Positions 33,721-43,029 of a stretch of 64,000 nt of DNA are shown here, piece after piece. The DNA comes from Viridibacillus sp050279675 (lineage in GTDB: Bacteria > Bacillota > Bacilli > Bacillales_A > Planococcaceae): assembly GCF_050279675.1 (NCBI RefSeq), contig NZ_JBNNUK010000006.1, positions 124,001-188,000 on the forward strand, read 5' to 3'. Each line of letters begins with the position of its first letter. Within the stretch, counting starts at the first letter, position 1. The position numbers were made by a program, and so were the translations under genes. The notes beneath the pieces were generated by a model, which saw only the letters and a list, made by a program, of their open reading frames with translations, was not told the origin of the DNA and did not search any database.

Positions 33721-34509
33721 TTATACTGTTACAACTTTAGTAGGTTCTTCTGCATCGGTATCTAATAACGTAACAAATTCACCTGGCATGATTCCACATG
33801 ATTGCAACGTTTGAGATACACTCATTCGAGCCAAATCTTTCATATTATTATCCTTACTCAAATGGGAAAGATAAATACGTGTTGGTTTTTGTTCTACAAC
33901 TTCGCTCATAGCAACAGCAGCATCTTCGTTTGATACGTGTCCAACATCACTGAGTATACGACGTTTTGTAGACCAAGGATAACTCCCCATTTGCAACATA
34001 CTTACATCATGATTACTTTCAAAAACAAAGGAATCTGCACCTTTGATAATCCCTTTCATCCGATCACTGACATAACCTGTATCTGTAATAACTACAAGTT
34101 TACGACCATTTTCATGGAAAGTATAAAACATAGGATCGGCAGCATCATGAGAAACAGCAAATGATTCGACATCTAATGAGCCGAATGATTGCACTGTCTC
34201 CATATCAAATTGGTAGCGTTGTTCTAATGGAATATTACCCACTTTGTCATCCATTGCAGCCCATGTTTTAGCGTTGGCGTAAACTGGAACATGATATTTA
34301 CGTGCTAAAACACCCACGCCTCTTATGTGATCAATATGTTCATGCGTTACAAAAATACCGCTTAGTTTTTTTATATCGCGATCAACTTTTGCAAAAAGCT
34401 GCTCCATTTTCTTGCCTGTAAGACCCGCATCTACAATAAATGCATGGTCCTCATTTTCTACATAAATAGCATTACCCGTACTGCCACTTGCTAATACACT
34501 GAACTGCAT
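33721..34509 (-). CDS. walJ: metallo-beta-lactamase fold hydrolase YycJ/WalJ (262 aa)
   Basis: This cytoplasmic MBL-fold protein has the metal motif THEHIDHIRG and downstream ligands in FAVSHDAADP, DTGYV and SNHD. YycJ belongs to the walRK operon and is linked to DNA replication/repair and cell-wall coordination in Bacillus; its exact nuclease substrate is not settled. It starts at ATG, 12 bases past the yycI stop. Confidence 0.94.
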   Translation of the reverse strand: MQFSVLASGSTGNAIYVENEDHAFIVDAGLTGKKMEQLFAKVDRDIKKLSGIFVTHEHIDHIRGVGVLARKYHVPVYANAKTWAAMDDKVGNIPLEQRYQFDMETVQSFGSLDVESFAVSHDAADPMFYTFHENGRKLVVITDTGYVSDRMKGIIKGADSFVFESNHDVSMLQMGSYPWSTKRRILSDVGHVSNEDAAVAMSEVVEQKPTRIYLSHLSKDNNMKDLARMSVSQTLQSCGIMPGEFVTLLDTDAEEPTKVVTV

Positions 34510-34521
34510 AGTAAAGACTCC

Positions 34522-35340
34522 TTATTCACTTTCTAATTCTTTATCATTTTCTATTGCTTGAATATCGATAACTTGACCATCTACCGCATTAACGAAATAA
34601 TCCGCTTCGTCCCCCTCAGCAAAATCAACACGGATATGCCATGTTGGCGCAAGAACTTGAGTTTCTATTAAAGGAGCAAATGTATAGTAGCCAAGCTGTG
34701 GTTTATTAATTTCCGAATCTTGCTTTAACAATCCTTTTTCATATAGTACTTTGATTGCTTCACTAGCAGTGAAACCCATGCTTTTTTCACCAAATGCCTC
34801 TAATGATTCGAACATTGTTTGTTCATAACCTGTCACTGCTAAGTCTTTATTCCATTGCAATGTTACCCTCGCATTTTTATTAAAATAGATTACGCGATTG
34901 TCAATTTGTTGGAAAAAGATTGCTTCTCTTTTTTCTTCATCTATACGCCAAAGTTTATACGTTTCTCCCGCATACACATACTTTTGCATAAATTCTGCAA
35001 AACTCGTGGCATCTTTAATGTTTCTAAGTGCTATTGGTTTTTCGAATTTTAAAGTCCGTATAGAACCATTTGTGATGTCATACTGCTGATTATCAATTCC
35101 CTTGATGTCGGTCGGTTTAAAGTGCTTGATTTGACCAGATATATACGAAATTTTTTCATTTTTAACAGGTAAACCTTTAACCGTAATGTTCTCATCTTCT
35201 AAGCGCTCTTCTAACGATGCTTCTCCAACTTTCTCAACATCTTGATCCTCATTATATCGATTGACATAAAGTGAATAAAGGAAAACGTTTAGTAATGAAA
35301 ATACAATGATGAAAATTGTTTTCGTTTTACTCCAATCCAA
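34522..35340 (-). CDS. yycI: WalK regulator YycI (272 aa)
   Basis: This is a single-pass membrane protein. A short cytosolic DWSKTKT start precedes a helix (IFIIVFSLLNVFLYSLYV) and a large extracellular domain with the YycI pattern. It binds WalK and YycH in the membrane and restrains the kinase. The longest frame begins at 35439, but a TTG at 35340 lies 7 bases after GGGAGGT and gives the usual N-terminus; it overlaps the yycH end by 14 bases. Confidence 0.93.
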   Translation of the reverse strand: MDWSKTKTIFIIVFSLLNVFLYSLYVNRYNEDQDVEKVGEASLEERLEDENITVKGLPVKNEKISYISGQIKHFKPTDIKGIDNQQYDITNGSIRTLKFEKPIALRNIKDATSFAEFMQKYVYAGETYKLWRIDEEKREAIFFQQIDNRVIYFNKNARVTLQWNKDLAVTGYEQTMFESLEAFGEKSMGFTASEAIKVLYEKGLLKQDSEINKPQLGYYTFAPLIETQVLAPTWHIRVDFAEGDEADYFVNAVDGQVIDIQAIENDKELESE

Positions 35341-36685
35341 TTTGGCCACCTCCCGCAATAACAGGTGATAAATGTTCCCACTTACCATTAATACTATAGA
35401 ACCACATTGGCTCCAATGTGAATAAATTTGGATTATCATTTTTAGTTAAGTAATAACCTGGCCGAACTTCCTCAATATCTTCATAGTTAATATCTTTTCT
35501 ATCCTTTAGTTTTTCTATTGCCTCTGGTCCGGATATTAACTTACCATCATTCCTTACTAAAGGAATAGGAACCGGCTGGTAGTATGGGCGATAATACTTC
35601 GAGATGCGATCGTTACCCTCATCCCAATAAGTCGAAATTTCCGTTAAGGTAACTGATCGGTCACTAAAGACTGGCTGATCTTCTAAATACATTTGATACG
35701 TAACTTTTTGATTACCATAATCTACTTCGTTATAACGGAAAACGCCTGTCCAGCCACCATGCTCATTTATAAAATTAAATGTATTCAAAATAAGATCAGA
35801 CTCTAACGCCTTTTCTTTGTTATCTACAATGGATGTATTAACGAAATTGAGTGTTTTCTTTGTAACATCAATAGTCATTAATGATTTATCATCTGTGTAC
35901 TTTTCTGTACTAGTTGCTTCATCTGGACTACGTTTTACAATATTAGGATTAGAGAAAAGCGCATTTTTATAACGAATAATAGGATCTGATTCAACTATAT
36001 AAGTGTATTTAGGCATGTTAATAGCCTTTGCTGGCAAATAGAAACTCTTCGCTCCCTCACGTTCAATCTCAAGATAATTTCGAAAGCTTTTTGCCACTGT
36101 TACTACATTAGTTTGGAAGTGTTTTCCGCTTTGGACTTTTATTTTAGCTTTATACAGTTTATTATTTTTTGAATTAGCAAAAAAAACAATAAGCTCATTA
36201 TTAGACATGCTACTATTGCTTAGCTTATTCCAATCAATAATCATACGATTAAATGATGCTTCAGTTATTTTTTTGTTCTGTGTGGGTAATAGGTTTTGAA
36301 AAAATACAGGGAAAGGTATTTCTCCTGTATAAAACAAAGTCATGCGATTATTGACACCTATTAGTTCATTGAGCCTTTTATCGTCTAAATTATTGCTTAC
36401 AAGTGTCAAATCTGAAAGTTCCCATTTTTTCATTTCACTTAAAATAGGGTCCATCTTAACACTTTCATTAGTACCTTTCCACTTTCCATTCATATGAAAA
36501 ATCATTCGATAGGGCTTAATGACATCTGAAATTTGAGATTGTTTACCAATTGAACTATCTAGGACTTTCGGTTTTTCGATTGTTTCATAGTTTGGTTTGT
36601 AAGTCCAAATAGAAAATGTAAGTGTAATACTCAAAAAGACGAGGACGAATAGAGCGATAGACTTTATTTGCTCAACATACTTCAA
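35327..36685 (-). CDS. yycH: WalK regulator YycH (452 aa)
   Basis: One N-terminal membrane helix (about 8-27) is followed by an extracellular multi-domain region typical of YycH, which with YycI controls WalK. An ATG at 36691 has its AGGTGA sequence directly adjacent; the TTG at 36685, 6 bases away, is better placed (KYVEQIKSIALFVLV). It overlaps the end of walK by 4 bases. Length fits the family. Confidence 0.92.
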   Translation of the reverse strand: MKYVEQIKSIALFVLVFLSITLTFSIWTYKPNYETIEKPKVLDSSIGKQSQISDVIKPYRMIFHMNGKWKGTNESVKMDPILSEMKKWELSDLTLVSNNLDDKRLNELIGVNNRMTLFYTGEIPFPVFFQNLLPTQNKKITEASFNRMIIDWNKLSNSSMSNNELIVFFANSKNNKLYKAKIKVQSGKHFQTNVVTVAKSFRNYLEIEREGAKSFYLPAKAINMPKYTYIVESDPIIRYKNALFSNPNIVKRSPDEATSTEKYTDDKSLMTIDVTKKTLNFVNTSIVDNKEKALESDLILNTFNFINEHGGWTGVFRYNEVDYGNQKVTYQMYLEDQPVFSDRSVTLTEISTYWDEGNDRISKYYRPYYQPVPIPLVRNDGKLISGPEAIEKLKDRKDINYEDIEEVRPGYYLTKNDNPNLFTLEPMWFYSINGKWEHLSPVIAGGGQIGLE

Positions 36686-38505
36686 TCCCATTCACCTGCC
36701 TCATCTAATTCATATGGCAATGTGAAGAAGATCGTTGTACCATGTCCTTCCTCACTTTCTGCCCAAATTTTACCACCATGAGCATAAATCATTTCCCTAG
36801 AAATTGCTAAGCCTAAACCAGTTCCCCCCATAGAGCGGGCTCTAGCACGGTCTACACGATAAAAACGGTCAAAGATACGGTCAACATTTTCTTTCGGTAT
36901 CCCCATACCATCATCGGAAATCATGACTTTTAAAATTCCTTCTTGTGCCGTTACTCCAAAGCGAATATTGCCACCATCTGGTGAGTATTTTAATGCATTC
37001 GAAATAATATTATCAATGACTTGTGTAATTTTATCAGTATCTAGTTCTACATAGCATGGTGTATCTGAGATGTGTCGTTGGAATTCTACGTTTTTTGATT
37101 TTGACATTTCAAAGCGGTCAATAATACGGTCAAAAAATTTATTAAAATCTACAATATCTGCATTTAACTCATATTCTCTACTATCCATACGTGATAGTTG
37201 TAATAGGTCATTTACAAGGCGAATCATTCGCTCTGTTTCTGTTTGTGTTACATTTAAAAAAGTAGGCGCTATATTTTCATCTCGCCATGCACCATCCGCT
37301 AATGCTTCTAAGTAGCTACGCATTGTTGTTAATGGTGTACGAAGTTCATGCGAAACGTTAGATACAAATTCACGGCGCTCCATTTCAATCTTCTCTTGTT
37401 CAGTAATATCATGCAGAACTGTAATTAAACCATTTACAAAACCAGTTTCTTTTTGAATAACAGAGAAATTTGCCCGCCAAATATACGGTCGTTCCGGTGC
37501 ACTAAAATCTAGATTCACAGCATCTTTCATATGGATTAAATCTTCAAAAGAATACTCCTCTTCTAATCCTAAAACAGAAATAAGTGGGCGTCCCATTAGT
37601 TCATCGTCTTCACTATTTAAAAGCTGTTGTGCAGGTGTATTGATTAGTATAATACGACCTTTTCGATCGGTCGCTATTACACCATCTGTCATATTAGCTA
37701 AAACGGATGCAAGCTTTCTTCGTTCACCCTCTGTTGTGGATTGCGCTTCCTGGAGCCTATTTGTTAAATGATTAAAGGCTATTGCTAGTTGGCCAATTTC
37801 ATCATTGCCATAGACGCGTACTTTGCGTGAATAATTCCCTTTAGCCATTGCTTGAGCTTGTTTTCTCATATCTGATATTGGTTTCGTAATTGTTTTTGCG
37901 ATGAAAATACCAAGTATAACTGTAATGGCTAAAGCAAGTGCTGTGCCCCCAGCCAAAATACGATTGATCTCATTCATCTGTCCAAAAACACTTTCAATAT
38001 TCGATTTTAAATAGACAGTTCCAATGACCTTACCATTGGAAGTAATAGGCGTCGCTACTAACCATACACGTGTTTTGGTTTGATCATCTAATGCGATTTT
38101 TTCCGAACGAGTTGGAGTAGCTATTGATTGGCGCACTAATTTCTCCGTCGCGCGCTGTCCAACGATGGACTGATTGCTCGCATCAGATGTAGCTAAAATA
38201 CGATAGCGTGCATCGATAACTTGAATTTCACTTATATCCCCAGAGGATATTCCACCTAATACCGATTTCAAACTTTGCTCCAACGAAGGATCAGCTTCAG
38301 TTCTTTCTTTTAAAAGCTCCTCTTTAACACTAAATGTCACTAGTTTTAAACGGTCGTTAACAGATGTTTGAAAGTTTTCCTTTAATGTTTGTTCCAATTC
38401 GCGGACGAAATAGAATCCTATAATTTGCATAGCTATTACAATTAATAGCACGTAAACTAGTACTAGCTTTACATGAACGGATTTGAAAAAACGGACTTTC
38501 TGCAT
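36682..38505 (-). CDS. walK: essential cell-wall sensor kinase WalK (607 aa)
   Basis: The protein has a membrane helix (11-35), an extracellular Cache-like domain (about 36-183), a second helix (184-205), HAMP (206-258) and PAS (263-370). The kinase core follows, with phosphoacceptor His386 in FVSNVSHELRTPL, NIISNALKYSPDGG, DDGMGIP and GTGLGLAIS. It phosphorylates WalR to control autolysins and wall metabolism. It begins 5 bases past walR. Confidence 0.97.
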   Translation of the reverse strand: MQKVRFFKSVHVKLVLVYVLLIVIAMQIIGFYFVRELEQTLKENFQTSVNDRLKLVTFSVKEELLKERTEADPSLEQSLKSVLGGISSGDISEIQVIDARYRILATSDASNQSIVGQRATEKLVRQSIATPTRSEKIALDDQTKTRVWLVATPITSNGKVIGTVYLKSNIESVFGQMNEINRILAGGTALALAITVILGIFIAKTITKPISDMRKQAQAMAKGNYSRKVRVYGNDEIGQLAIAFNHLTNRLQEAQSTTEGERRKLASVLANMTDGVIATDRKGRIILINTPAQQLLNSEDDELMGRPLISVLGLEEEYSFEDLIHMKDAVNLDFSAPERPYIWRANFSVIQKETGFVNGLITVLHDITEQEKIEMERREFVSNVSHELRTPLTTMRSYLEALADGAWRDENIAPTFLNVTQTETERMIRLVNDLLQLSRMDSREYELNADIVDFNKFFDRIIDRFEMSKSKNVEFQRHISDTPCYVELDTDKITQVIDNIISNALKYSPDGGNIRFGVTAQEGILKVMISDDGMGIPKENVDRIFDRFYRVDRARARSMGGTGLGLAISREMIYAHGGKIWAESEEGHGTTIFFTLPYELDEAGEWD

Positions 38506-38510
38506 GTACT

Positions 38511-39221
38511 TTACTCCTGTTCAGGATTTCTTAAATAATATCCTACGCCACGGCGTGTAACAATCCATGCTGGATGACTTGGGTTGTCTTCAATCTTCTC
38601 ACGTAAGCGGCGGATTGTTACATCCACAGTACGAACATCTCCAAAATAGTCATAGCCCCATACCGTTTGCAATAAATGCTCACGCGTCATAACTTGACCA
38701 ATATGTTTTGCTAGATAATGTAGTAATTCAAATTCACGATGTGTCAGTTCAATTGCTTCATCGCGTTTTAATACTAAATACGCTTCTGGTTGAATGACAA
38801 GCGAGCCAACTACGATATCGCTTGAAGTTTCTTCTTGCTCTTCTGTTGCTACAGTTGATTGGTGGCGGCGCATATTCGCTTTTACACGGGCGATTAATTC
38901 GCGAGTACTAAATGGTTTAGTCACATAATCATCTGCGCCTAATTCTAAACCTAATACTTTATCAATTTCGGAGTCTTTCGCTGTTAACATAATAATAGGT
39001 ATATCATATTTCTTTCGTACTTCACGGCATACTTCTATACCATCTCTTTTCGGTAACATGATATCTAGAAGCATTAAATCTGGTTTGATTTCTTCCACTT
39101 TCTCAAGTGCTTCATCACCATCATAGGCACAAATAACTTTGTAACCCTCTTTTATCAAATTAAATTGTAGTATATCTGCAATCGGTTTTTCATCATCTAC
39201 AACTAATATTGTCTTGTCCAC
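38511..39221 (-). CDS. walR: essential response regulator WalR (236 aa)
   Basis: This OmpR-family regulator has phosphoacceptor Asp53 (LMLLDIMLPKRDG), MLTAKDS, VTKPFSTREL and a winged-helix domain (TVDVTIRRLREKIEDNPSHP). The frame opens at 39239, but a GTG at 39221 is 9 bases after AAGGGA and gives the family N-terminus DKTILVVDDEKPIADIL. It leads the walRK-yycHI-walJ operon. Confidence 0.97.
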   Translation of the reverse strand: MDKTILVVDDEKPIADILQFNLIKEGYKVICAYDGDEALEKVEEIKPDLMLLDIMLPKRDGIEVCREVRKKYDIPIIMLTAKDSEIDKVLGLELGADDYVTKPFSTRELIARVKANMRRHQSTVATEEQEETSSDIVVGSLVIQPEAYLVLKRDEAIELTHREFELLHYLAKHIGQVMTREHLLQTVWGYDYFGDVRTVDVTIRRLREKIEDNPSHPAWIVTRRGVGYYLRNPEQE

Positions 39222-39402
39222 GTTTATACTTCCCTTCATATATGAATTGGATTTATGTTGTCAATTAACGTTAGTTTTCGTATATTCCATATCTTTAACT
39301 CTATCATGCTTTAGCCTTCTGTGCATCTTTTGGAATTCAAGGCACATTGAAGTTTCCCGGGGAATAATTTTATTCTTAACCCATTTTACAAAGAACTCTA
39401 TG

Positions 39403-39436
39403 TAAAAAAAACAGTCCACTTGCATAACGGACTGTA
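39403..39436 (-). terminator. terminator of the M23 peptidase gene
   Basis: An ACAGTCC/GGACTGT stem (39411-39417, 39429-39435) with T8 on the minus strand. Confidence 0.75.
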
Positions 39437-39446
39437 TCGTTCTATT

Positions 39447-40913
39447 TTATTTTAATACATTTAACGGGTTTAGTAATTTTCCATTTTTAGACACCTCAAA
39501 ATGTAAGTGTACGCCTGTTGAATTACCTGTTGTACCCATTACCCCTAATTTTGAACCTTGCGCTACAACTTGTCCCACTTCCACATCAATAGATGCCAGG
39601 TGCCCATAGACTGTTTGAAAGCCGTTATTATGATCAATTGTTACTTTATTGCCGTAAGTTCCATCCACACCTGCAAATGTGACTTCACCGTTATCAGCTG
39701 CTTTAATTGTAAAACCATCCGGTCTAGCAATATCGAGTCCTCGATGTAATTCGCCCCAACGATAGCCCATTTCACTTGAAATGTAACCACCTTCTGCTGG
39801 CCATTCAAAGCTTCCACTCCCACGCGAAGGTACTTCCTTTGTTCCCTTCACGATTACACGTGTTTCTGCTTCCTTCATAACAGATTGCGTCGTTACATTT
39901 TCTAAAGCAGGCTCACCGTCTATTTCAGTAATTATATGTCTTACTAGTTTTTTGCCGTCCACGCCTTTTTGTTTTACTTCTTTCTCGCCAGTCAGCATTT
40001 TTTCATCTTTTTTTATAATTGTTTTATGCTCTATTTTCTCGGACTTTATGGATTCTTTTGTTAGTTCGATATTAATCCAAGGCTCTAATTCTGCTACTTT
40101 AATGGTATTTCCAATTGTTAGGGATTTTTCATCTGTTAAATCTTCATTTAGTTTCAAAAGCTTAGAAGTTGAAAGGTTATATTTAGCTGCAATACTACTA
40201 AGTGTATCGCCTTTTTTAATGGTATAAGGTTTCTCTAGAAGCTTGCCTTTTGTTAGTAATTTAACAGCTTCCTTTGTAGTTAATACATTAGCTGGATCTG
40301 TATACTCAGTCATCCCAGCTACAGATTGTTTTATAGAAACATCCACAATACGTGTTTCGTTTTTCTTTAATGGTGGTAAAGTTTTATGATTATTTTCCAT
40401 AGCATCCAACGACTTAAGCTCTTCGGCTGAAACATACTGTAATTTAAGCTGGCGAATTGTTTCATCATATGCATCGATATCTTTGACATAGGTAGCCACT
40501 TCACCATCGATAAGTAATGCAAATGCTGAAGCTTTAACTGTTAAAGCTTCATCTAGCTTTTTTAAAGTATCTTCGTCATTTGTTTCCTCTTGGAAAACTT
40601 GCTCTGATATAACGGATAAATCTGACGTAGCATCAAGAGACAGATCATCGTATTGTGTACTAGCCTTTTTCACTTTGTCTTCAATATGTTGATCAATCAA
40701 CTTTTCATTGGATACTGCTCCAATGTATTGATTCTTAATGTATATATGATAAATTTTATGCAATTGATTGGCTTCCGAAGCATTTGCATAACTATTACTC
40801 CATCCTACTAATGATACGAAGAATATTGTGATAGTTGCTACTTTCAGTGCTGTTAATTGGCAGATTCGTTTAAAAAATATAGAGTTCTCACTACTATTCC
40901 GTTTCAAACGCAT
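39447..40913 (-). CDS. LysM-G5-M23 peptidoglycan endopeptidase (488 aa)
   Basis: This is a secreted or membrane-anchored wall hydrolase. An N-terminal hydrophobic segment (about 22-44) is followed by a long helical region and a LysM domain (YTIKKGDTLSSIAAKYNLST, about 227-271). A G5 domain (about 275-352) precedes the M23 peptidase (about 365-488), with zinc/catalytic motifs ELHRGLDIA and HLHFEVS. It is expected to cut peptide cross-links. Its place beside walRK is common in Bacillaceae and fits control of wall turnover by WalR, though I did not find a clear WalR box. Confidence 0.9.
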   Translation of the reverse strand: MRLKRNSSENSIFFKRICQLTALKVATITIFFVSLVGWSNSYANASEANQLHKIYHIYIKNQYIGAVSNEKLIDQHIEDKVKKASTQYDDLSLDATSDLSVISEQVFQEETNDEDTLKKLDEALTVKASAFALLIDGEVATYVKDIDAYDETIRQLKLQYVSAEELKSLDAMENNHKTLPPLKKNETRIVDVSIKQSVAGMTEYTDPANVLTTKEAVKLLTKGKLLEKPYTIKKGDTLSSIAAKYNLSTSKLLKLNEDLTDEKSLTIGNTIKVAELEPWINIELTKESIKSEKIEHKTIIKKDEKMLTGEKEVKQKGVDGKKLVRHIITEIDGEPALENVTTQSVMKEAETRVIVKGTKEVPSRGSGSFEWPAEGGYISSEMGYRWGELHRGLDIARPDGFTIKAADNGEVTFAGVDGTYGNKVTIDHNNGFQTVYGHLASIDVEVGQVVAQGSKLGVMGTTGNSTGVHLHFEVSKNGKLLNPLNVLK

Positions 40914-41282
40914 GGTAAGCTCCTTTCGTTTTATTGATATAAATCAATTATTACTTACAAGAGTTATGTCGAAATCAAGCCTCTCTAATTTAACATATTC
41001 CAATTTCCAATTGAACATATTACACTTGATGTCACTAAAATGTATAATTAACTCCATTTATTTTGAATTTATTACAAATCAAGGTTCAAATTAGGTAATT
41101 TTTATATATTATAAACATTTTTTGTAAACATTATTCACCATACTACTCTCTATATATACAAAAATCTCATTTCATTTTTGTGATAATTGTTACAATATAA
41201 CTCTTTGCACTTTTGCATTTTTGAAAATTCCGTTAAAATTAAGTTAGAATTATTAGTTTTTTAGAGAATGGGGGAGATTAGT
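40914..41282. other. divergent promoter region
   Basis: This AT-rich 369 bp between the divergent M23 peptidase and yitT genes contains the plus-strand promoter at 41221-41250. No gene is seen. Confidence 0.5.
41221..41250 (+). promoter_or_regulatory. SigA promoter of yitT
   Basis: TTGAAA (41221-41226), an 18-base spacer and TAGAAT (41245-41250), about 30 bases before the start codon. Confidence 0.55.
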
Positions 41283-42200
41283 TTGAGTGACTCAAACAGG
41301 AGTATGGAAGACATTTTAGCCGAAGCAAAAAAAATCAATGATAGGAATAGGAAAACGTCTAAAGCTCGTTTACTAAAACGCATTATTATGGTGATGACCG
41401 GTGCTATTATTATGGCCATTGGCTTGGAACAATTTCTTGTACCAAACAATATTTTAGATGGTGGAATTGTTGGTATATCTATTATTGTTTCCCACCTTAG
41501 CGGTTTACAACTAGGATTATTTATTTTCCTCTTGAACATACCCTTCTTTTTCCTCGGTTATAAGCAAATAGGGAAAACCTTTGCCTTATCAACCGCGTTA
41601 GGAATTACTACTCTATCTATAGCAACGGTTCTATTACACCCAATTGAACCTTTCACAAACGATTTACTATTATCTACAGTATTTGGCGGAATCGTTCTTG
41701 GCACTGGTGTCGGTATCGTTATCCGCTACGGTGGCTCTCTTGATGGGACCGAAATTATGGCCATTCTATTTAACAAAAATTCTCCGTTCTCTGTCGGCGA
41801 AATCATTATGTTCTTCAACTTAATCATTTTCGCTATAGCCGGTTTTATTTTCACATGGGAACAAGCAATGTATTCAGTTCTAGCCTATTTCATTGCTTAC
41901 AAAACCATCGATGTAGTTATTCAAGGACTTGATGAATCGAAATCCGTCTATATTATCAGCGAAGAATATGAAGAAATCGGGCGTGCTATTATGGATCGTC
42001 TAGGTCGTGGGGTAACGTATCTAATTGGAGAAGGGGCTTATACTGGTGACAGGAAAAAAGTGATTTTCACGGTGATCACTAGACTAGAAGAATCTAAACT
42101 AACAACAATTGTAGAAGAACTCGATAATCATGCATTCCTGGCAATTGGCAATATCGCCGAAGTTCGTGGTGGACGCTTTAAGAAGAAAGATATTCACTAA
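41283..42200 (+). CDS. YitT family membrane protein (305 aa)
   Basis: Five or six membrane helices (about 35-190) carry YitT-family motifs (GLEQFLVPNNILDGGIVGISI, GTGVGIVIRYGGSLDGTEIMA). A cytosolic DUF2179 domain follows (VYIISEEYEEIGRAIMDRLGRG). Function is unknown. The frame opens with an ATG at 41268, but the TTG at 41283 is 6 bases after GGGGGAG and is the likely start. It is a plus-strand gene between minus-strand core genes. Confidence 0.88.
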   Translation: MSDSNRSMEDILAEAKKINDRNRKTSKARLLKRIIMVMTGAIIMAIGLEQFLVPNNILDGGIVGISIIVSHLSGLQLGLFIFLLNIPFFFLGYKQIGKTFALSTALGITTLSIATVLLHPIEPFTNDLLLSTVFGGIVLGTGVGIVIRYGGSLDGTEIMAILFNKNSPFSVGEIIMFFNLIIFAIAGFIFTWEQAMYSVLAYFIAYKTIDVVIQGLDESKSVYIISEEYEEIGRAIMDRLGRGVTYLIGEGAYTGDRKKVIFTVITRLEESKLTTIVEELDNHAFLAIGNIAEVRGGRFKKKDIH

Positions 42201-42244
42201 ATGCAAAAGGCTAATTCTCTTTAGAGAATTAGCCTTTTGCATTT
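42199..42244 (+). terminator. very long hairpin terminator after yitT
   Basis: A perfect 21-bp stem with a 4-base loop (arms 42199-42219 and 42224-42244) overlaps the stop codon of yitT. Confidence 0.85.
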
Positions 42245-42262
42245 ATATTAAAGTATCAATCG

Positions 42263-42469
42263 CTATGCTCTTTTCCGTTCTTTGTTGCATTTGCGTAAAT
42301 AAACGAGAAAACCAATCTTAATAATAAAAGTCGCTGCTGACATGATAAATAAGAAAGTAAATTGTAACATCCAAAATGTATTCATTATTAAAGTCATAGT
42401 AAACAGCGACAGCAAGTGTATTGAAAGATGCCACATACCCATCTTATTAGTCATTTTACTCAATTTCAC
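42263..42469 (-). CDS. possible small membrane protein (68 aa)
   Basis: An open frame beginning at GTG, or at the ATG at 42454, encodes two hydrophobic helices separated by a short loop, with a Lys/Arg-rich C-terminus (YLRKCNKERKRA), as in small inner-membrane proteins. No ribosome binding site is visible before any start, so the gene is uncertain. Confidence 0.4.
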   Translation of the reverse strand: MKLSKMTNKMGMWHLSIHLLSLFTMTLIMNTFWMLQFTFLFIMSAATFIIKIGFLVYLRKCNKERKRA

Positions 42470-43029
42470 AATAGCTAAAGGAGTAAAAACTGACTGAATA
42501 ACAACGAAAAGAAACTATACTTGAATAACTTGCAACAATGCATAGCCTAAATCGTTGTACTCATCCCAGTTATAAGAGGCCCTCACTTGATCTTATAAGA
42601 AAAAATGTGGCAGTGGATACACAGTCAGTACTATTGCTAATAGCTGAGCTCTCATCGTTTCTTTTCCTTCAGTAGCTATTTTTGCAATACCGCTAGAAAT
42701 TAAAATGTAACCTATAAACTTAGGTATTATATCTACAACTATATATATTAATTAGAAGAAAGAGATATCCAATAAATAAATGCTTGAAGCCTTCACTCAT
42801 TTACTTACCTACTTAGTTAGTTAGTATAATCGGATCCTTCAATTGCTTTAATTGATAATATAGTGTATTTCCTAACCAACTAATTAAAATAACACTTATT
42901 ACTCCCCAAAACTATTTCGCCTCCAAATAAATCCCACTTCAAAACAATATAGTTAATATTATACAGTTTAAAAAGACAAAAAAAGCGGAGAAAATTTCCC
43001 CCACCTTTTGTCTATTTATTAATTTTTAC
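42470..43029. other. 560-bp region without a recognised gene
   Basis: Only the purA terminator is evident. In Bacillus subtilis the purA-walR interval carries rRNA/tRNA genes; I find none here. Confidence 0.5.
42974..43013 (-). terminator. terminator of purA
   Basis: Outer AGACAAAA/TTTTGTCT and inner GGGGAAA/TTTTCTCC pairing, with T7 on the minus strand, directly past the purA stop. Confidence 0.7.

Noticed and set aside
42470..43029. Possible rRNA or tRNA genes between purA and the wal region, as in Bacillus subtilis
   Set aside because: No tRNA-like cloverleaf or rRNA sequence is visible in this AT-rich stretch.
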